Notes: generated by a model from the sequence alone, not told the origin. DNA of 64,000 nucleotides from Morella rubra (GCA_003952965.2 CM025856.1:2001127-2065126); one strand, 5' to 3'. Shown: positions 26,922 through 39,373, counted from the stretch's first letter. Made by a program: numbers and translations.

Positions 26922-29900
26922 ATGGCGAAGCACTCGGTCGGGTGGGTTGCGCTGCACAAGCGCTGGCTTTTGGCTCTCCTCCTACTGCTTTCGGTCTCGA
27001 CTTTGATCGCGTTCTTGATAAGACCCGCCTTCGACTCCTGCGATCGCCACCTCGAAGTCGTGGAGAAGCGGGTTAACTCGGCCTCGCAGACCGTTGCTAC
27101 TCCGAGTCCACTTAGTTTCATGAAGTCCAAGCTCGTTTTGCTCGTCTCGCACGAGCTATCTCTTTCCGGTAAGTCTCTTTGTCGTTCTCTCATTCTCATT
27201 TGGCTTTATCTGCAGTCACTGATTGAGTGTTATTTTAAACTCCAGACTGAATTGCTCAGTTTAGTGATGCCATTATTGTTTTTTTAGACGGTAATAGGTT
27301 ACGTGCATCTCTTCATGGATTTTGGTATGTTTCTTATATGGATTGTGTTAGGGAGCACTGCATGTGATCTATGCTACAATAATTTTTTTTGGTAAAACCG
27401 TATGTGCCAGTCCTTTTATATTTGGGTTTGTTTCCTGTCGAATTCCAGCAACCGGCAACACGTTAGTGAATTTGGAGCTCTTCTAATATTACGTAGATAT
27501 TTTATTACTGTAGAAGTTGGAGAGGCATGACACCGAATTATTCCATGGTCTGAAGCATGTCCCCCTTATTTGGCCGGAGATGAATCTTATGTATACATGT
27601 AGCCAACCCCAGTTTCTTGATAAGGATCCACAGGGCTGACTGCAATCTAACAAGATTAAGTCTTAATCGAGTTGGGTTGAGTTCTTTCTTTTCGGTTTGT
27701 TTCAGTTTTGTTTTTGTTTAGATCAGTAAGTTGATTCTTTGTTGAGGATTACAGAACCTATTCGTGTTGCATTTGGGTTTGTGTGTGTTATGTTATCTCA
27801 TATAACTGAAGTTGATATTCAATTAACTGTTCTTTTCTCTTTGAGAAGTGTAGGAGTATCTTCTTTTTCCTAATCATTTTAAATGTTTCTGTAGCTTTAT
27901 TTTCTTTTGGATATTCTTTCAGGTGGACCTCTGTTGTTGATGGAGCTTGCGTTTCTGTTAAGAGGTGTTGGTGCTGAGGTTTGTTGGATAACAATCCAGA
28001 AACCTTCAGAAACAGATGAGGTGATATACAGTTTGGAGAATAAAATGTTGGACAGAGGAGTGCAGGTAATTTCTTTGCTGGCTCAAATGTTTTATTGGTT
28101 TCCTTGCTTGTTAGGTTTTGGACCTCAGTCTACCCTGATCCCTCCCAACCCCTCAATACTTGTGCCAAAATTCAACTGACTTTGTATTTTTGGTGTTGGA
28201 AGCAGCATGCCTTTTGTGTCTCCATCTCCTATTTAGTTTTCCTCTATTTAGGCCAAAAATGTTTGTGTGGATATCATAAGCAAATTCATCCTTTTAGTTG
28301 AGGGTTAGATATCGCTCTGAATGCCTGTGCATTTATGGTGCTAATTTTGGAACATTGTCAATGTCTCTAGCTTCTAACCATGCCTTTGTATAAATGTTTT
28401 TAGGTGTTCACTGCTAAGGGTCAGGAAGCTATAGACACTGCTCTCAAAGCTGATTTGGTTGTTCTGAACACAGCGGTTGCTGGGAGATGGCTAGATGTTG
28501 TTCTCAAGGAAAATGTTCCTCGGGTTCTTCCAAAGGTGTTGTGGTGGATACATGAAATGCGTGGACATTACTTCAAATTGGAGTATGTCAAGCATCTGCC
28601 TTTGGTTGCTGGTGCCATGATTGATTCACATGTAACTGCACAATATTGGAAGAATAGGACTCATGAGCGCTTGAGGTGGACTCCTAAAATCTTGATGTAA
28701 ACTTGCTTAGTTCAGTTGTTATAAATGCCATCTTTAGTCAGCTTCTTTTTACGTATTTTCTTTTGGAATATATTATTTCTAGTTAGACTTTTAAACTCTG
28801 AAGGTAGAGGCCGAAGTATAGCAAGCTTCTGAGTCTAGATATGAAGAAAATATATAGCTGTGGTGTCAGGAATGTCTACGTCCCTATTCAATTGTCCTTT
28901 TGCTTTGGCCTGAAGTGCAGGGCCTAGATTAAGTGAAGTAAAGTCAGGATAGTTGTATTTTTGGCTCTTTTAAGAAACGTTATTTTCAGATATCAAGTCT
29001 AAAGCAATGCTAATTTTGAAATGATTTCCTCTATATTTCTGGTGTCATCAGAGTTTAGTATTTTAGCCAGGGCATTGCAGTTTTGGCAAGTCATGACAAG
29101 ATGACTAGATTACTTTATATATGTTTTGAGGATTGTTGTCCTATGATTCTGTTGCTCCCTTTTTTTACTTAATTAACCTTTCCATCGTTTTTCTCTCTGC
29201 AGGATTAAAATGCCTGAGACCTATGTTGTTCACCTTGGAAATAGCAAGGATTTTATGGAAGTTGCTGAAGATAGTGTAGCGAAAAAGATTTTGCGTGAAC
29301 ATGTCAGGGAGTCTCTTGGAGTCCGAAATGAAGATCTACTATTTGCGATCATAAACAGTATGATATCACTGCTCCTACTGCAACTTCATCTATACAGATA
29401 AAACTCGTTATATGTAATTTAATGGATGATGCGTGGTTCAGTTATTTGCGATAGCTCGTTTCATTACAGTGATTTACCATAGTGCCATGTTTACTAGTGC
29501 TTATTTTCTTTCTCAGTCATGGTTGCTTCTAATCTGTGCAAGAATTTCCTGTTTGGTATTTGCCATAACACACCCTTAGGCCTAAGCTCGCACCCTGTGG
29601 CCTGTACTGCATACTATGCTGAAAAATATAACAATTGATACTAATAGTTTGTCATGTTTATGCCTTTTATTGGTATATTCATAGCTTATGGTCTCTAAAT
29701 TAATGGATATCTACAGGTGTTTCACGGGGAAAGGGCCAGGACCTATTTCTGCGTTCATTCTATGAAAGCCTGCAATTGATCCAAGAAAAGAAGTTGCAAG
29801 TGCCAACAATGCATGCAGTAATTGTTGGAAGTGACATGACTGCTCAGACCAATTTTGAGTCAGAACTACGCAACTTCGTAATGCTGAAGAAAATTCAGGA

Positions 29901-31982
29901 TCGTGTTCATTTTGTAAATAAAACTCTGACTGTAGCTCCTTATCTTGCTGCAATTGATGTTCTTGTTCAGAATTCCCAGGTAGTCTTTCAATGCTCTGTA
30001 CTCTCATTCTCCCCAGTATAATATCTTAGTTTTCAACACTGAATTAGTTGATTTATTATTCATATTGTATTGCATCTCTTCTTTCTTTTCATGCTAATTT
30101 AATGGCCATGTCGATTATTATACCTTTTCTAGGAATGTTTATGGAGGGAAAGAAATAGTAGATGTTTTGATAATAAGGTGTCATTGTTGGAGTTCTTAAA
30201 GGGTCATATGTTGCAGTCTCTTTTTCTATGGGCAAATTCAGTGTTGGGATTTCCATTTTTGGATCTTTCGGATTTCAGTAGCTTTTTAGCTTTTATGCTT
30301 TAGATGTTTTCAGTACAGTCTTTTGTACTGCTAACACTTTTTACTCTTCAATAGTATTTAATCTTACTTATCAAAATGTTGGTGTATCTTGTTAAAATTT
30401 AGATCAGAAGGCAGGGGAAAAGAGAGAGATAATCTAGAGAAAGGTCATTGAGGTTCAACTAATAACAGTGAAAAATTGTAGTCATTTTTTGCTCTATCTC
30501 TAGCTTGCCGACCAGTACATCCTATATCTTGTTCGTCAAAGTAAGAAGGAAACAATTATAGTTGGAGAACAAAATATCCTGTAAACAAATTGCAATACTC
30601 GAATTACCATTGAATTTCTTAGCAAATACAGCTGGCGAGAAAGGAATTTGGTCTTGATCTGGAGTCATGGTTTGAGAGTTTGCTGTCTGCTTAGTTTTGT
30701 TTCATTTTGTGCATGCTTTGCTTGGAATGAAATGGAGTAGTGGCTCAATATCTGAAAGCATATATGTAATAAATAAAAAAATGAAGGTGTGTGAGGCACT
30801 GCCTATGCAAATATGTCTGCTTCTAGAGACACCTAATGATAAAACAGGATAATTATTTCGGTGGCGTTGGAGTTATTCAAACCCTGTGTGGCATAGTAGA
30901 TATATTCGTTTGCTCGTTTGAATAGTAGACATTTTCAAACCCTGTGACTGGTATTTCTCTCGTAGGAAGTGAAAACCAGTTCGATCCATGTACTAATACC
31001 CCGATTCCTTGGATTCCCTGTATTGCCCAAGAGAAGAAGCCACCCTGGCTCTAATGGCTCTGTTTTTTGTTTGTGTTTTGTGCTCTGCACTCTGGACAAT
31101 GTTATCCTCTTTTTGTAATGTGTTAGAGTCAATGTACCCTTATTTACTTGTGAATGAATGAAGTACTTGATTAGAAAAAGAAGAAGAAAAAAACCAGTTC
31201 TTTTTTGTCAATGTGAAGCAGTTCCATATTGGTTGAGTAGATAAAAGACCTGCGGCATATAAAAGTTTTGAACTGTTTCTTTGCCCTGGTTAGTGTGATG
31301 CATCTAACGTACTTCATCTTGGGCATGCTGGTTTTCTTCCATTTCATTGTCTGTTCTTCTGATTAAGATACATTGATGCACTGCAAAGTTTCTTGTTCTC
31401 TTTGCATAATGAATTGGAGTGTCACCCTTCTAATATGTTCTTTTCCTTGCTCTTTTTTTTTTTTTTTATAAATTCCATCTAGGCACGGGGAGAATGCTTT
31501 GGTAGGATAACCATTGAAGCTATGGCCTTTCAGCTGCCTGTCCTGGTAATTAACTCCCTCTATTAACGTAGCCTAGGTAGAATTCTTATTAGAACATGTT
31601 CATTACTCCTGGAGACGGAATAAAAGTAAAAACAAAGTAGCCACGAGTGGTATAACGCAATATGTTTGTATTCTATGGCACTAAAGGAAGCATCTGATTG
31701 CTTAATTCTCAAAACATTTGGCAGGGTACAGCGGCAGGTGGCACCACAGAGATTGTAGTGAATGGAACAACTGGTTTGTTGCATCCTGTTGGAAAAGAAG
31801 GCATTATTCCCCTTGCCAAAAATATTGTCAAACTCGCAACTCATGTTGAGAGGAGGCTCACAATGGGGAAAAGAGGCTATGAGAGGGTCAAAGAAATGTT
31901 TTTAGAGCAGCACATGGCGCATAGAATTACTGCGGTTCTGAAGGAAGTGTTGCATAAGTCAAAAAGCAGCTCACGTTCTTAA
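26922..31982 (+). CDS. Family 4 (GT-B) glycosyltransferase, type II membrane anchored
   Basis: Seven exons, 466 aa: 26922-27168, 27923-28065, 28404-28675, 29203-29357, 29717-29979, 31483-31545, 31725-31982; all phases match. The N-terminus is a short basic head followed by a membrane anchor (LLALLLLLSVSTLIAFLI, about residues 16-33), the layout of a Golgi type II enzyme. The GT-B/GT4 catalytic signature is plain: ECFGRITIEAMAFQLPV has the E-x7-E pair, followed by GTAAGGTTEIVVNGTTGLL that contacts the nucleotide sugar. Upstream blocks include GGPLLLMELAFLLRGVGAEV and VLWWIHEMRGHYF. It looks like the Arabidopsis At1g75420/At1g19710 proteins, whose donor and acceptor I do not know. The ATG at 26922 is the first one in frame and directly precedes the anchor. 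Confidence 0.9.
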
Positions 31983-33503
31983 GGCTTTCAAGGGCTCCTT
32001 CACTGTCAAGGAGAACACTGGGTGTTTAACCGGCATGCACAAGCTAGGTTGGGAGATCAGTTTTCCAGTGTTACTCACCAAACCTACTTCCTGGTTGCTT
32101 TTTACAATGGGTATTCTGGAATTGCTGTAGATTATGTACAGATAGAAATTAAGCTTGTAGCCCGTCATACTATTTTTATCGTCGATGATGTGCAGGAAAG
32201 TTTTGTTCTTGTAGCATGGACTTGCTCGCTTGGCTTCTCATGGCAGTTGGCTGGTGGTTTTAAGCAGTTCAAAATTACAAAAGCTTCACCGTACTTTTTT
32301 TTTTTTTTTCTCCTAAGCAAGCGCCGCTATACTTATTTGGGTATGATTAGCAAGGTTTTGATCAAGGAATGCTTGCACTCACCAAGGACAATATTGCAAA
32401 AAAGAAACAAAGTACAGAAAAAAGGCCAAAAACTGCAGTGTTTTAATCGTTATTGAGCTCTCCTAAATTGCAATTTTTCTGTCCTCATAAGTATTTACAG
32501 TTCCTGCATTAAACCCTGCCACGTTGTGTCTGGAATATGGAGGCTAGGGCGGGTTTCGCCTGCTCGTCGACTACCGAACTGAGGGTTCAATTTATGAAAA
32601 ATTAGGGCCGACCACTGAATTGAGGTCTGTCAAGATTGATAAGTCTACCTATTATTCCGTTTTGATCAATGTGGGTCGGTTTTCGGCCACCATGAACGAC
32701 CAACAACCACTACAAAAAATTTGTCCACCGTGAAGAACCAAAACCGAACTAAAAAATTCTGCCCACCGGACAAGCATTTACAAAAAAATCACAACAAAAC
32801 CAATCGCCAAGCCCAACATAACCAACAAACTTTAATCAATGAAAACCAATCGCCAATTGCAATAAAAACCACCAACCCAACAATTGCAAGTTTGCAACAA
32901 CCAAAATCAAAACAACCAGAAACTGGAGAAACCTAGAAATAGGAAGGGATCTACCAGAGAGAGAGAGAGAGGAAAAAACCCTAAAGGCTCGAGGTCGTGG
33001 GTAAAAGGAGGACAACGATTAGAAACTAGAACTCTGAAATTAAAATGTTTTATTTTGGACCAGTTCGACTGGTTTCGGTAGGCGAACCCCGAAAACCAAG
33101 TGCCAAATTGAGCCCCTCGGTTTCAAGGGAGTTTGGGCCAACAGCCGAACTGGCCCAATGAAAACAGGGTCGAGCTAGTAGAGCTCGGTCGGTTTCGACC
33201 CAACTCTGATCAGCCCCATTGGAGGCATCATTGCCCTCCCTCTTTACCGTATACCCGAGTCCATGACTTAGAAATAGATCCAGAATCAAGTTGGAGAAAT
33301 GACCAACAAAACAAGAATCTCAGTCAAATAGCTTATATACACAGGAGCGAGAGAAAATTACAATCAAGCACTTATTTGCTGCGGCATTTCGCCTGTAGTT
33401 CTACATCAAAAACTCTAGCAGAGTAGGGCACATTTCAGTAGGGAAGAGTAAATTCCATGAGCAAAATACTTGATCAATATTCAAGAAGTTTTCACGGGAA
33501 CTT
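31983..33503. other. 3' flanks of two convergent genes, degenerate repeat DNA
   Basis: 3' untranslated sequence of the glycosyltransferase lies first. About 32.5-33.25 kb has an unusual composition: repeated ACCGAACT/CGGTTTCGG words, AAAACCAA-rich stretches and a GA run at 32958-32971. This suggests a decayed transposable element. I could not place its ends or identify a protein. Confidence 0.45.
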
Positions 33504-34344
33504 TTAGCGTGAAGAATCATTGCCTGGTTTTGCCTCCTTGATGTTGGCTTTTGTGAACCAAGTTGTATATAGAAACTGCTTGTGAGGCCCTACATGGTTG
33601 CATATCAGCCTGAGCTTCTGCCTCTCTCTCATCCATCTCAACACTATTTTCATGTGCCTTTTGCTCGTCAATCCTCTCAACCCAACTCCCTGAAAATGAT
33701 CAAAAACATGAATCAGTCAAAAAGCGTTTCGCAGGTCCGCTTATGACAAACACATGGGATCGAGAAACTTAATTTGAGATGAAGAATGCAGCAAGATAAC
33801 CAATGAACGGAAAGATCTTGAACGAAAAAAGCGAAAAAGAGAGAAATTCTATAAGGCAACAGCAATAGAACTTCCCAACTTCAGCTCAGCTTCTCCCGTG
33901 GCACACACCCATATTAACTTGGATTAACAAACCGAGGGGCATTATCCAACTATGATAAATAGATCAGTCAAATGACACTATTAGACTATTTTCATGGACT
34001 AATGGGTCAAAAATACTGAACTCCCCAGCCTTCTTCCCAGCTCGCTTTTCTTCACAGCTCCCTATCCCCCTTACAGTCAAAGCTGTTTCTATAAGCCATT
34101 AGCTATCAACCCTCCACATAAATAAACAACATAGCCCCTATGTATAAAGCCCGACACAAAAGAAACTGGGTATTACCTGAACACGATCCCAGGTATCTGC
34201 AATGGTGAGAGGACCATGCTCCTTGAGGATGTCGAAGATAACCCTGGTTATGGTCTGAGTTTGTTCCGGCGGGGTCTTCAGCTCTATCGGCTTCATCTTC
34301 GGCTTAGGTTTCTTCGCCATATACCGAATCGCCGTCCCAAACAT
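33504..34344 (-). CDS. Small conserved plant protein, winged-helix-like (probably mitochondrial)
   Basis: Two exons, 34344-34177 and 33689-33504, give 117 aa. The N-terminus (MFGTAIRYMAKKPKPKMK) is basic and free of acidic residues, as in organelle-targeted or RNA-binding proteins. The core alternates predicted helices: TITRVIFDILKEHGPLTIAD, then LTSKRHMKIVLRWMRERQKL, then a beta-hairpin-like end (LICNHVGPHKQFLYTTWFTK). That is the pattern of a winged-helix fold. I recognise it as a strongly conserved plant family of about 110-120 aa without a firm function. A mitochondrial ribosome or RNA-related role is only a guess. The start codon is the only ATG in frame. Its promoter region is shared with the PPR gene on the other strand. 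Confidence 0.85.
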
Positions 34345-35747
34345 AATTGTGACCTTCTTTCTTTCCCGACCTCAAACTGAAACTGGTACTATTGGAGGGC
34401 CTCCCCTTCCCTCCCTTTTATAAACAAGAGGGCACCACCTGCACAAGATGAATCTAAGGGCTAGAAAACACTAGACCCAGAAGTTCCGATTCCAAAACCA
34501 CAAGAACTAAATAGGAACCAAGAACCGGTATCAAATTATCAATAGCTTCCCAAAAGCCGCACATACCAAACAATCCTTATATCACAACTCTCTCCCCACC
34601 CTCTGTTTTCCACTCGGAAAATACTAGAAAATGAATAACCATTTCCAATCCCATTAACTTCTTCCCAGATCACCAAATAAACAAACAGAGAACATTAAAA
34701 AAAAAAATTCTTGATCAAGTAGAACAATAGAATGAAGATTATTGTACCCGAGAAGAAAAACGATTATTGGTCCTCGTCCATTGACATCAAATCTTCAAAT
34801 GGAGAGCATACAAGAGAGTGAACCGGTGTGGCTAGACGGAGACAATAGTGGTTGTTTTCTGGACGAGATCTTTTCGGCACTTGGGAAACATTCATGGGTC
34901 TTGGAGCAGTTTCTGTTGTGGTGGTGGTGATGCTGGCTCGGAGGTTCACAAGTAGGTTTTCCTTTCCTAAGTTTCCTTCTTTTTTTTGCTCTTCCGTTAA
35001 ATTCACTGCTCAAGGAGTGAGAGAGAGAGAGACACCGAAGGAAAGCGGGTATACCCTAAATAAAAAAACTTGAGGCTCAAAAGTCTAGATGGAAGTTTGC
35101 AAAAGATGGGGCCTGTGCAACCGCACAAGCCAGAGGGTTTAATCTAATAGAACTGCTCTTAGAGCAATTTCATCTTGTCCGTCAACTCCGATAGCATCTC
35201 TCAACCCTTCTTCCTCTCCAATTTCACTCTTTCTCTCTTTCTCTAGTTACTTCAAGCGACACAACCCTTGTCCATACACCAAAACTATAGAAAGTAAAAA
35301 ATCAACAACTATCAGTGTCACTCACTCTCAGGTATTTTATCAAACGGATGCCATACAGAATTAATCAGAATGTTATTAAACATGGGCGACGGAGAAATTC
35401 TTACAACTAATAAGAAACAATCTTACCTCCAATAGGCTTCCACGAATGCCTTTCTTTCGAGAAGATGACTGACAAAAAGGGAAAAAAACAACCATGAGAC
35501 CCAGAGGTCGCATAGACAACTTTTAAGTGCCACAATCTCTTGCGCGCGCGCGAGAGAGATTGAGCGAAAATAAAAGCTTCAATGAGGGAGCACTGCTGCC
35601 ACGAGCGGAAAAGAGAATAATGAGAGAAAAAAGGCCTGGGAGAGTGGAGAAGAGTTTTCAGTTATAAGACGGGAAGACAGAGGATCTGTGGTTTTCGCAC
35701 AGAATAAGACGTCTGGCGTCAACTACCTTCAAAAATAAGTTGTGCGG
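34345..35747. other. Divergent intergenic region, small protein / PPR gene
   Basis: A promoter/leader zone with CT- and GA-rich tracts (35020-35033; GCGCGCGCGAGAGAGA at 35544-35559). A minus-strand open stretch of about 80 codons at 34764-35006 lacks an ATG at its head and matches nothing I know. A spliced leader for the small gene could run through here. Confidence 0.5.
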
Positions 35748-37823
35748 ATGTGGCTCTTTTTAACTCCCTCTAGAATCACCAGACAGCATTTAGATCCACT
35801 CGATACTCGCCGTTTCTTCGTTGACTCCGCGAACAATGCACTCGTCGTGGGCGGGCACTTGGATCGTGGAATGGTCCCTCTCTTGTGGAAATTCTCCACC
35901 AACCCTATCCCCAAACTTTTTCCTCAGGAGCAACAGCCACAACCAGCTAATGTTTCAGAACCTTTCTCTCAGCTTCAGCAGCGAAAGCTTCTGGAGTCGC
36001 GGCTCATCTCTGTTCTCCATGGCTCCACCAGCGTCATTCAGATCAAACAAGTTCACGCCTACATCCTCCGCAAGGGCCTGGATCAATGCTGCTACGTTCT
36101 CACCAAGCTTATACGCATGCTTACTGAACTTGACGTCCCGGTTCACTCCTACCCTCGCCTTGTCTTCCAACAGGTCAAGTACCCAAATCCGTTCCTCTGG
36201 ACTGCTCTCATTCGTGGGTATGCTCTTCAAGGACCATTTTCGGAGTCAGTTGTTTTGTATAATCGAATGAGAAGGGAAGGTACTGGGCCCGTCTCGTTCA
36301 CGTTCTCTGCTCTTTTCAAGGCTTGTGGCGCAGTTGTTGACGTATATTTGGGGCGGCAAATTCATGCGCAGACGATTTTGATTGGTGGGTTTGCCTCTGA
36401 TATGTTTGTTGGTAATACTATGATTGATATGTATGTGAAATGTGGGTTTTTGGATTGTGGGCGCAAAGTGTTTGACGAAATGGGGGAGAGAGACGTGATT
36501 TCATGGACTGAGTTGATTGTCGCGTACGCAAAGAGTGGAGACATGGGATCAGCGGGAGGATTGTTTCATGACTTGCCTGTGAAGGATATGGTGGCTTGGA
36601 CTGCGATGGTCACGGGCTATGCTCAGAATGCTAGGCCGAGGGAGGCATTGGAGTTTTTTGAGAAAATGCAGGATGCTGGTGTGGAGACAGATGAGGTTAC
36701 ATTGGTTGGTGTTATTTCAGCTTGTGCACAGTTGGGTGCCACTAAGTATGCTAACTGGGTTCGGGATGTTGCTTATAGATATGGATTTGGGCCGACTCAA
36801 AATGTTGTTGTGGGATCTGCATTGATAGATATGTACTCGAAGTGTGGAAGCGTGGATGATGCATATCAGATTTTTAAAGCAATGAAAGAGAGGAATGTGT
36901 TTTCTTATAGTTCAATGATTGTGGGGTTTGCAATGCATGGCCGCGCTCACGCAGCAATGCAGTTATTTCATGAGATGTTGAAGAGTGAGACAAGGCCCAA
37001 CAGGGTCACTTTTATAGGGGTTCTTACAGCGTGCAGCCATGCAGGTTTGGTAGAACAAGGTCGGCAATTATTTGCATCCATGGAAAAACGTTTTGGTGTT
37101 GCTCCATCAGCAGATCACTATGCTTGCATGGTAGATCTACTTGGTCGGGCTGGACACTTGGAAGAAGCGCTTGAGCTTGCGGAAACAATGCCAGTGGAAG
37201 CCCATGGAGGTGTGTGGGGAGCGCTGCTTGGAGCTTGTCGCATCCATGGAAATCCTGAAATTGCTCAAGTTGCTGCTAATCATCTCTTTCTACTAGAACC
37301 TAATGGTATTGGAAATTACATCTTGCTCTCTAACATATATGCATCGGCAGGATGGTGGGACAATGTTTCAAGATTGAGGAAGTTGATGAGAGAAAAGGGC
37401 TTAAAAAAAAATCCTGCATATAGCTGGGTTGAAGCAAAAAAGGGGATAATTTACGAGTTCTATGCAGGGGATATGAACCATCCAGAATCTATTGAGATTA
37501 AGCAGGTATTGGAGGGTCTTCTGGACAGATTAAAGGCTCATGGGTACCAGCCAATTCTTAGTTGTGTCCCTTATGATGTTTGTGATGAAGAAAAGAAACG
37601 GTTACTGATGAATCACAGTGAGAAGCTAGCGTTGTCATATGGGCTTCTCAGTACAGATGCTGGTTGCACCATCAAGATCATGAAGAACCTCAGAATATGC
37701 GAGGATTGTCATGCATTCATGTGTAGCGCATCTCAAGTCACAGGAAGAGAGATTGTTGTCAGGGACAACATGAGATTTCACCACTTTCATCATGGGGCAT
37801 GCTCTTGTGGTAACTTTTGGTGA
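35748..37823 (+). CDS. DYW-class pentatricopeptide repeat protein (At5g44230-like)
   Basis: Intronless, 691 aa from the ATG at 35748; another in-frame ATG at 35871 would give 650 aa. It has tandem PLS-type PPR motifs (e.g. VGNTMIDMYVKCGFLDCGRKVF, here residues about 220-240; VVGSALIDMYSKCGSVDDA; FIGVLTACSHAGLVEQGRQL), then E/E+ extension (WGALLGACRIHGNPE, YILLSNIYASAGWWDNVSRL) and a full DYW deaminase-like domain. The zinc/catalytic motif H-S-E lies near residue 623 (NHSEKLALSYGLL), the C-x-x-C is in ICEDCHAF and the end is HHGACSCGNFW. DYW PPRs bind organelle RNA and catalyse C-to-U editing. The terminal triplet is N-F-W rather than D-Y-W. Sequence and layout resemble Arabidopsis At5g44230. 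The RNA target is unknown. Confidence 0.92.
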   Translation: MWLFLTPSRITRQHLDPLDTRRFFVDSANNALVVGGHLDRGMVPLLWKFSTNPIPKLFPQEQQPQPANVSEPFSQLQQRKLLESRLISVLHGSTSVIQIKQVHAYILRKGLDQCCYVLTKLIRMLTELDVPVHSYPRLVFQQVKYPNPFLWTALIRGYALQGPFSESVVLYNRMRREGTGPVSFTFSALFKACGAVVDVYLGRQIHAQTILIGGFASDMFVGNTMIDMYVKCGFLDCGRKVFDEMGERDVISWTELIVAYAKSGDMGSAGGLFHDLPVKDMVAWTAMVTGYAQNARPREALEFFEKMQDAGVETDEVTLVGVISACAQLGATKYANWVRDVAYRYGFGPTQNVVVGSALIDMYSKCGSVDDAYQIFKAMKERNVFSYSSMIVGFAMHGRAHAAMQLFHEMLKSETRPNRVTFIGVLTACSHAGLVEQGRQLFASMEKRFGVAPSADHYACMVDLLGRAGHLEEALELAETMPVEAHGGVWGALLGACRIHGNPEIAQVAANHLFLLEPNGIGNYILLSNIYASAGWWDNVSRLRKLMREKGLKKNPAYSWVEAKKGIIYEFYAGDMNHPESIEIKQVLEGLLDRLKAHGYQPILSCVPYDVCDEEKKRLLMNHSEKLALSYGLLSTDAGCTIKIMKNLRICEDCHAFMCSASQVTGREIVVRDNMRFHHFHHGACSCGNFW

Positions 37824-38770
37824 GCGGTGTTGGGAGTCCACAAAGCCATGGTGTAACACCAACCATATATCTACGATCATTTGCAGAGGAAGGCGATAGG
37901 TGGGTAATTGTATGGATCCTTCGCACGTTGCAACCTAGCACAATAGCGGGTACACCGAAGCATCACTCTTTACTCGAGCAAGGTGTGCACGCTAAACAGG
38001 AACACTTTGGCTAAAATCTGGCAAGGAAGGGGGAGGTGAATTTCCCAGTGCTAGCAAGACCGGAAATTACTGTCGAGGCAAGTTTAGTTGAATCTGTTGG
38101 CCGATGACGACAACTCGAGTCTTATAGCTGACGTTATGACATAACACATACACATATGCACTCACTAGGAACAGATCCATGCTGATCATTGAGGAGACAT
38201 TAGCTTGGAGGAAGATCTCATTCGTGCAATGATAAGGCCTGAGCGATGAGGACTGAGGATCAATTCTTACAGGAGAGCATAGAAAGATATTTGGTGGTTT
38301 CTGATATCATGATGCTATTTTCGGTGGATTTTAATATCGTGCTCCGATCAATTTTATGTTAAAATAGCTTCCAAGAGCCCTATTAATGGCTTCATTTAGC
38401 CTAAGACAATGATACGATAATTTTGTTTTATTATTTTTTCATATTAAAAAAATAAAAACGTCAATGTCGACGAACTAAATCAAAGCAGCTCCGAAATATG
38501 CAAATGATACATTCAAACCGAAACAACGTTACTGAACCATTCCCAAGTACGCAAAAAGTGTACATAGTACAGTCATAGGCCGATACATAAGCACCGTACT
38601 ACCAGCACGCTTATTAGTCATTAGACACCACAAAACACCACACTATTTTGTCACAGAACGCTTTCGAAACGGTGGACTTTACAGGACTCCTTGAGCTATT
38701 TATTTCACATCTAGTTAAACCGGGGCACGCTCTTAATTAACCCATATATATTCCCATGTGCATGCGACAC
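37824..38770. other. Convergent 3' flanks, no gene
   Basis: Sequence between the PPR stop and the dehydrin stop. The 3' parts of both transcripts lie here. The rest shows no coding potential and no clear repeat, apart from an AT-rich spot at 38420-38460. Confidence 0.55.
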
Positions 38771-39373
38771 CTAGTGCTGCCCAGGAAGCTTATCTTTGAT
38801 CTTATCCATCACCCCCCTCTTCTCATGATGGTACTGATGCCCCTCCTCGTAGGGACCCGGTGTGGTAGTTGCGGTTGTAGCATCTCTGCGATCCTTGTGT
38901 CCCAAACCTGGTATCTTCTCCTTTATCTTCTCCGTCAGCCCCTTCTTCCTCCTCCCGCCGTGCCCATCATCCTCAGACTACATATTTTCATCAATAAACA
39001 ACCATTATAAGCCAAGAATTTTTTTGGAAATTAAGGGTGATAATAAACTATAAGAAAGAGGAGCGCTTACAGAGCTAGAGCTAGAACTTCCAGAGCGATG
39101 AAGCTTGCCAGACTGCTGCTGGCCGTGGCTGACATCGTACGCACCCGCTCCGTATGTGCCAGTGGTGGCACTTTCTCTGATTGGGTTGCCATACTCATCT
39201 GTTCGAATAACGTTGCCGTACTCGTCTGTGCGAACCACGTTGCCATATTTGTCTGTCCGAATCGCGTTGCCATATTCATCAGTGCGAATCACGTTGCCGT
39301 ACTCGTCTGTGCGAATCACGTTGCCGTACTCGTCAATCTGGGATGCGCCGTATTGGTTTTGGAAATGTGCCAT
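38771..39373 (-). CDS. RAB18: Y6SK2 dehydrin (RAB18-like)
   Basis: Two exons, 39373-39071 and 38977-38771, give 169 aa. From the N-terminus: six tandem 9-residue Y-segments ([54 protein letters not shown]; residues about 14-67), a Gly/Tyr/Gln linker, the S-segment [11 protein letters not shown] at the exon junction, and two K-segments ([14 protein letters not shown] and [14 protein letters not shown]) at the end. The intron interrupts the S-segment, as in other SKn dehydrins. Dehydrins are disordered proteins that protect membranes and enzymes during drought and cold; the K-segments form amphipathic helices on membranes. The translation start is MAHFQNQYG, directly followed by the Y array. 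RAB18 is At5g66400 in Arabidopsis, beside FOLT1 and PER72 (from memory), which supports orthology. ABRE and DRE elements lie upstream. Confidence 0.95.

Noticed and set aside
26576-27199. Frames of 166 (plus) and 163 (minus) codons over the glycosyltransferase start
   Set aside because: They overlap the leader and first exon of the glycosyltransferase in other frames and resemble nothing known.
32022-32456. 144-codon plus-strand frame after the glycosyltransferase stop
   Set aside because: Low-complexity interior (poly-F) and no similarity; it sits in the 3'UTR.
34764-35006. 80-codon minus-strand frame ending in FEDLMSMDEDQ
   Set aside because: It opens on GTG, not ATG. The tail looks protein-like, so a spliced small gene is possible, but I cannot support it.
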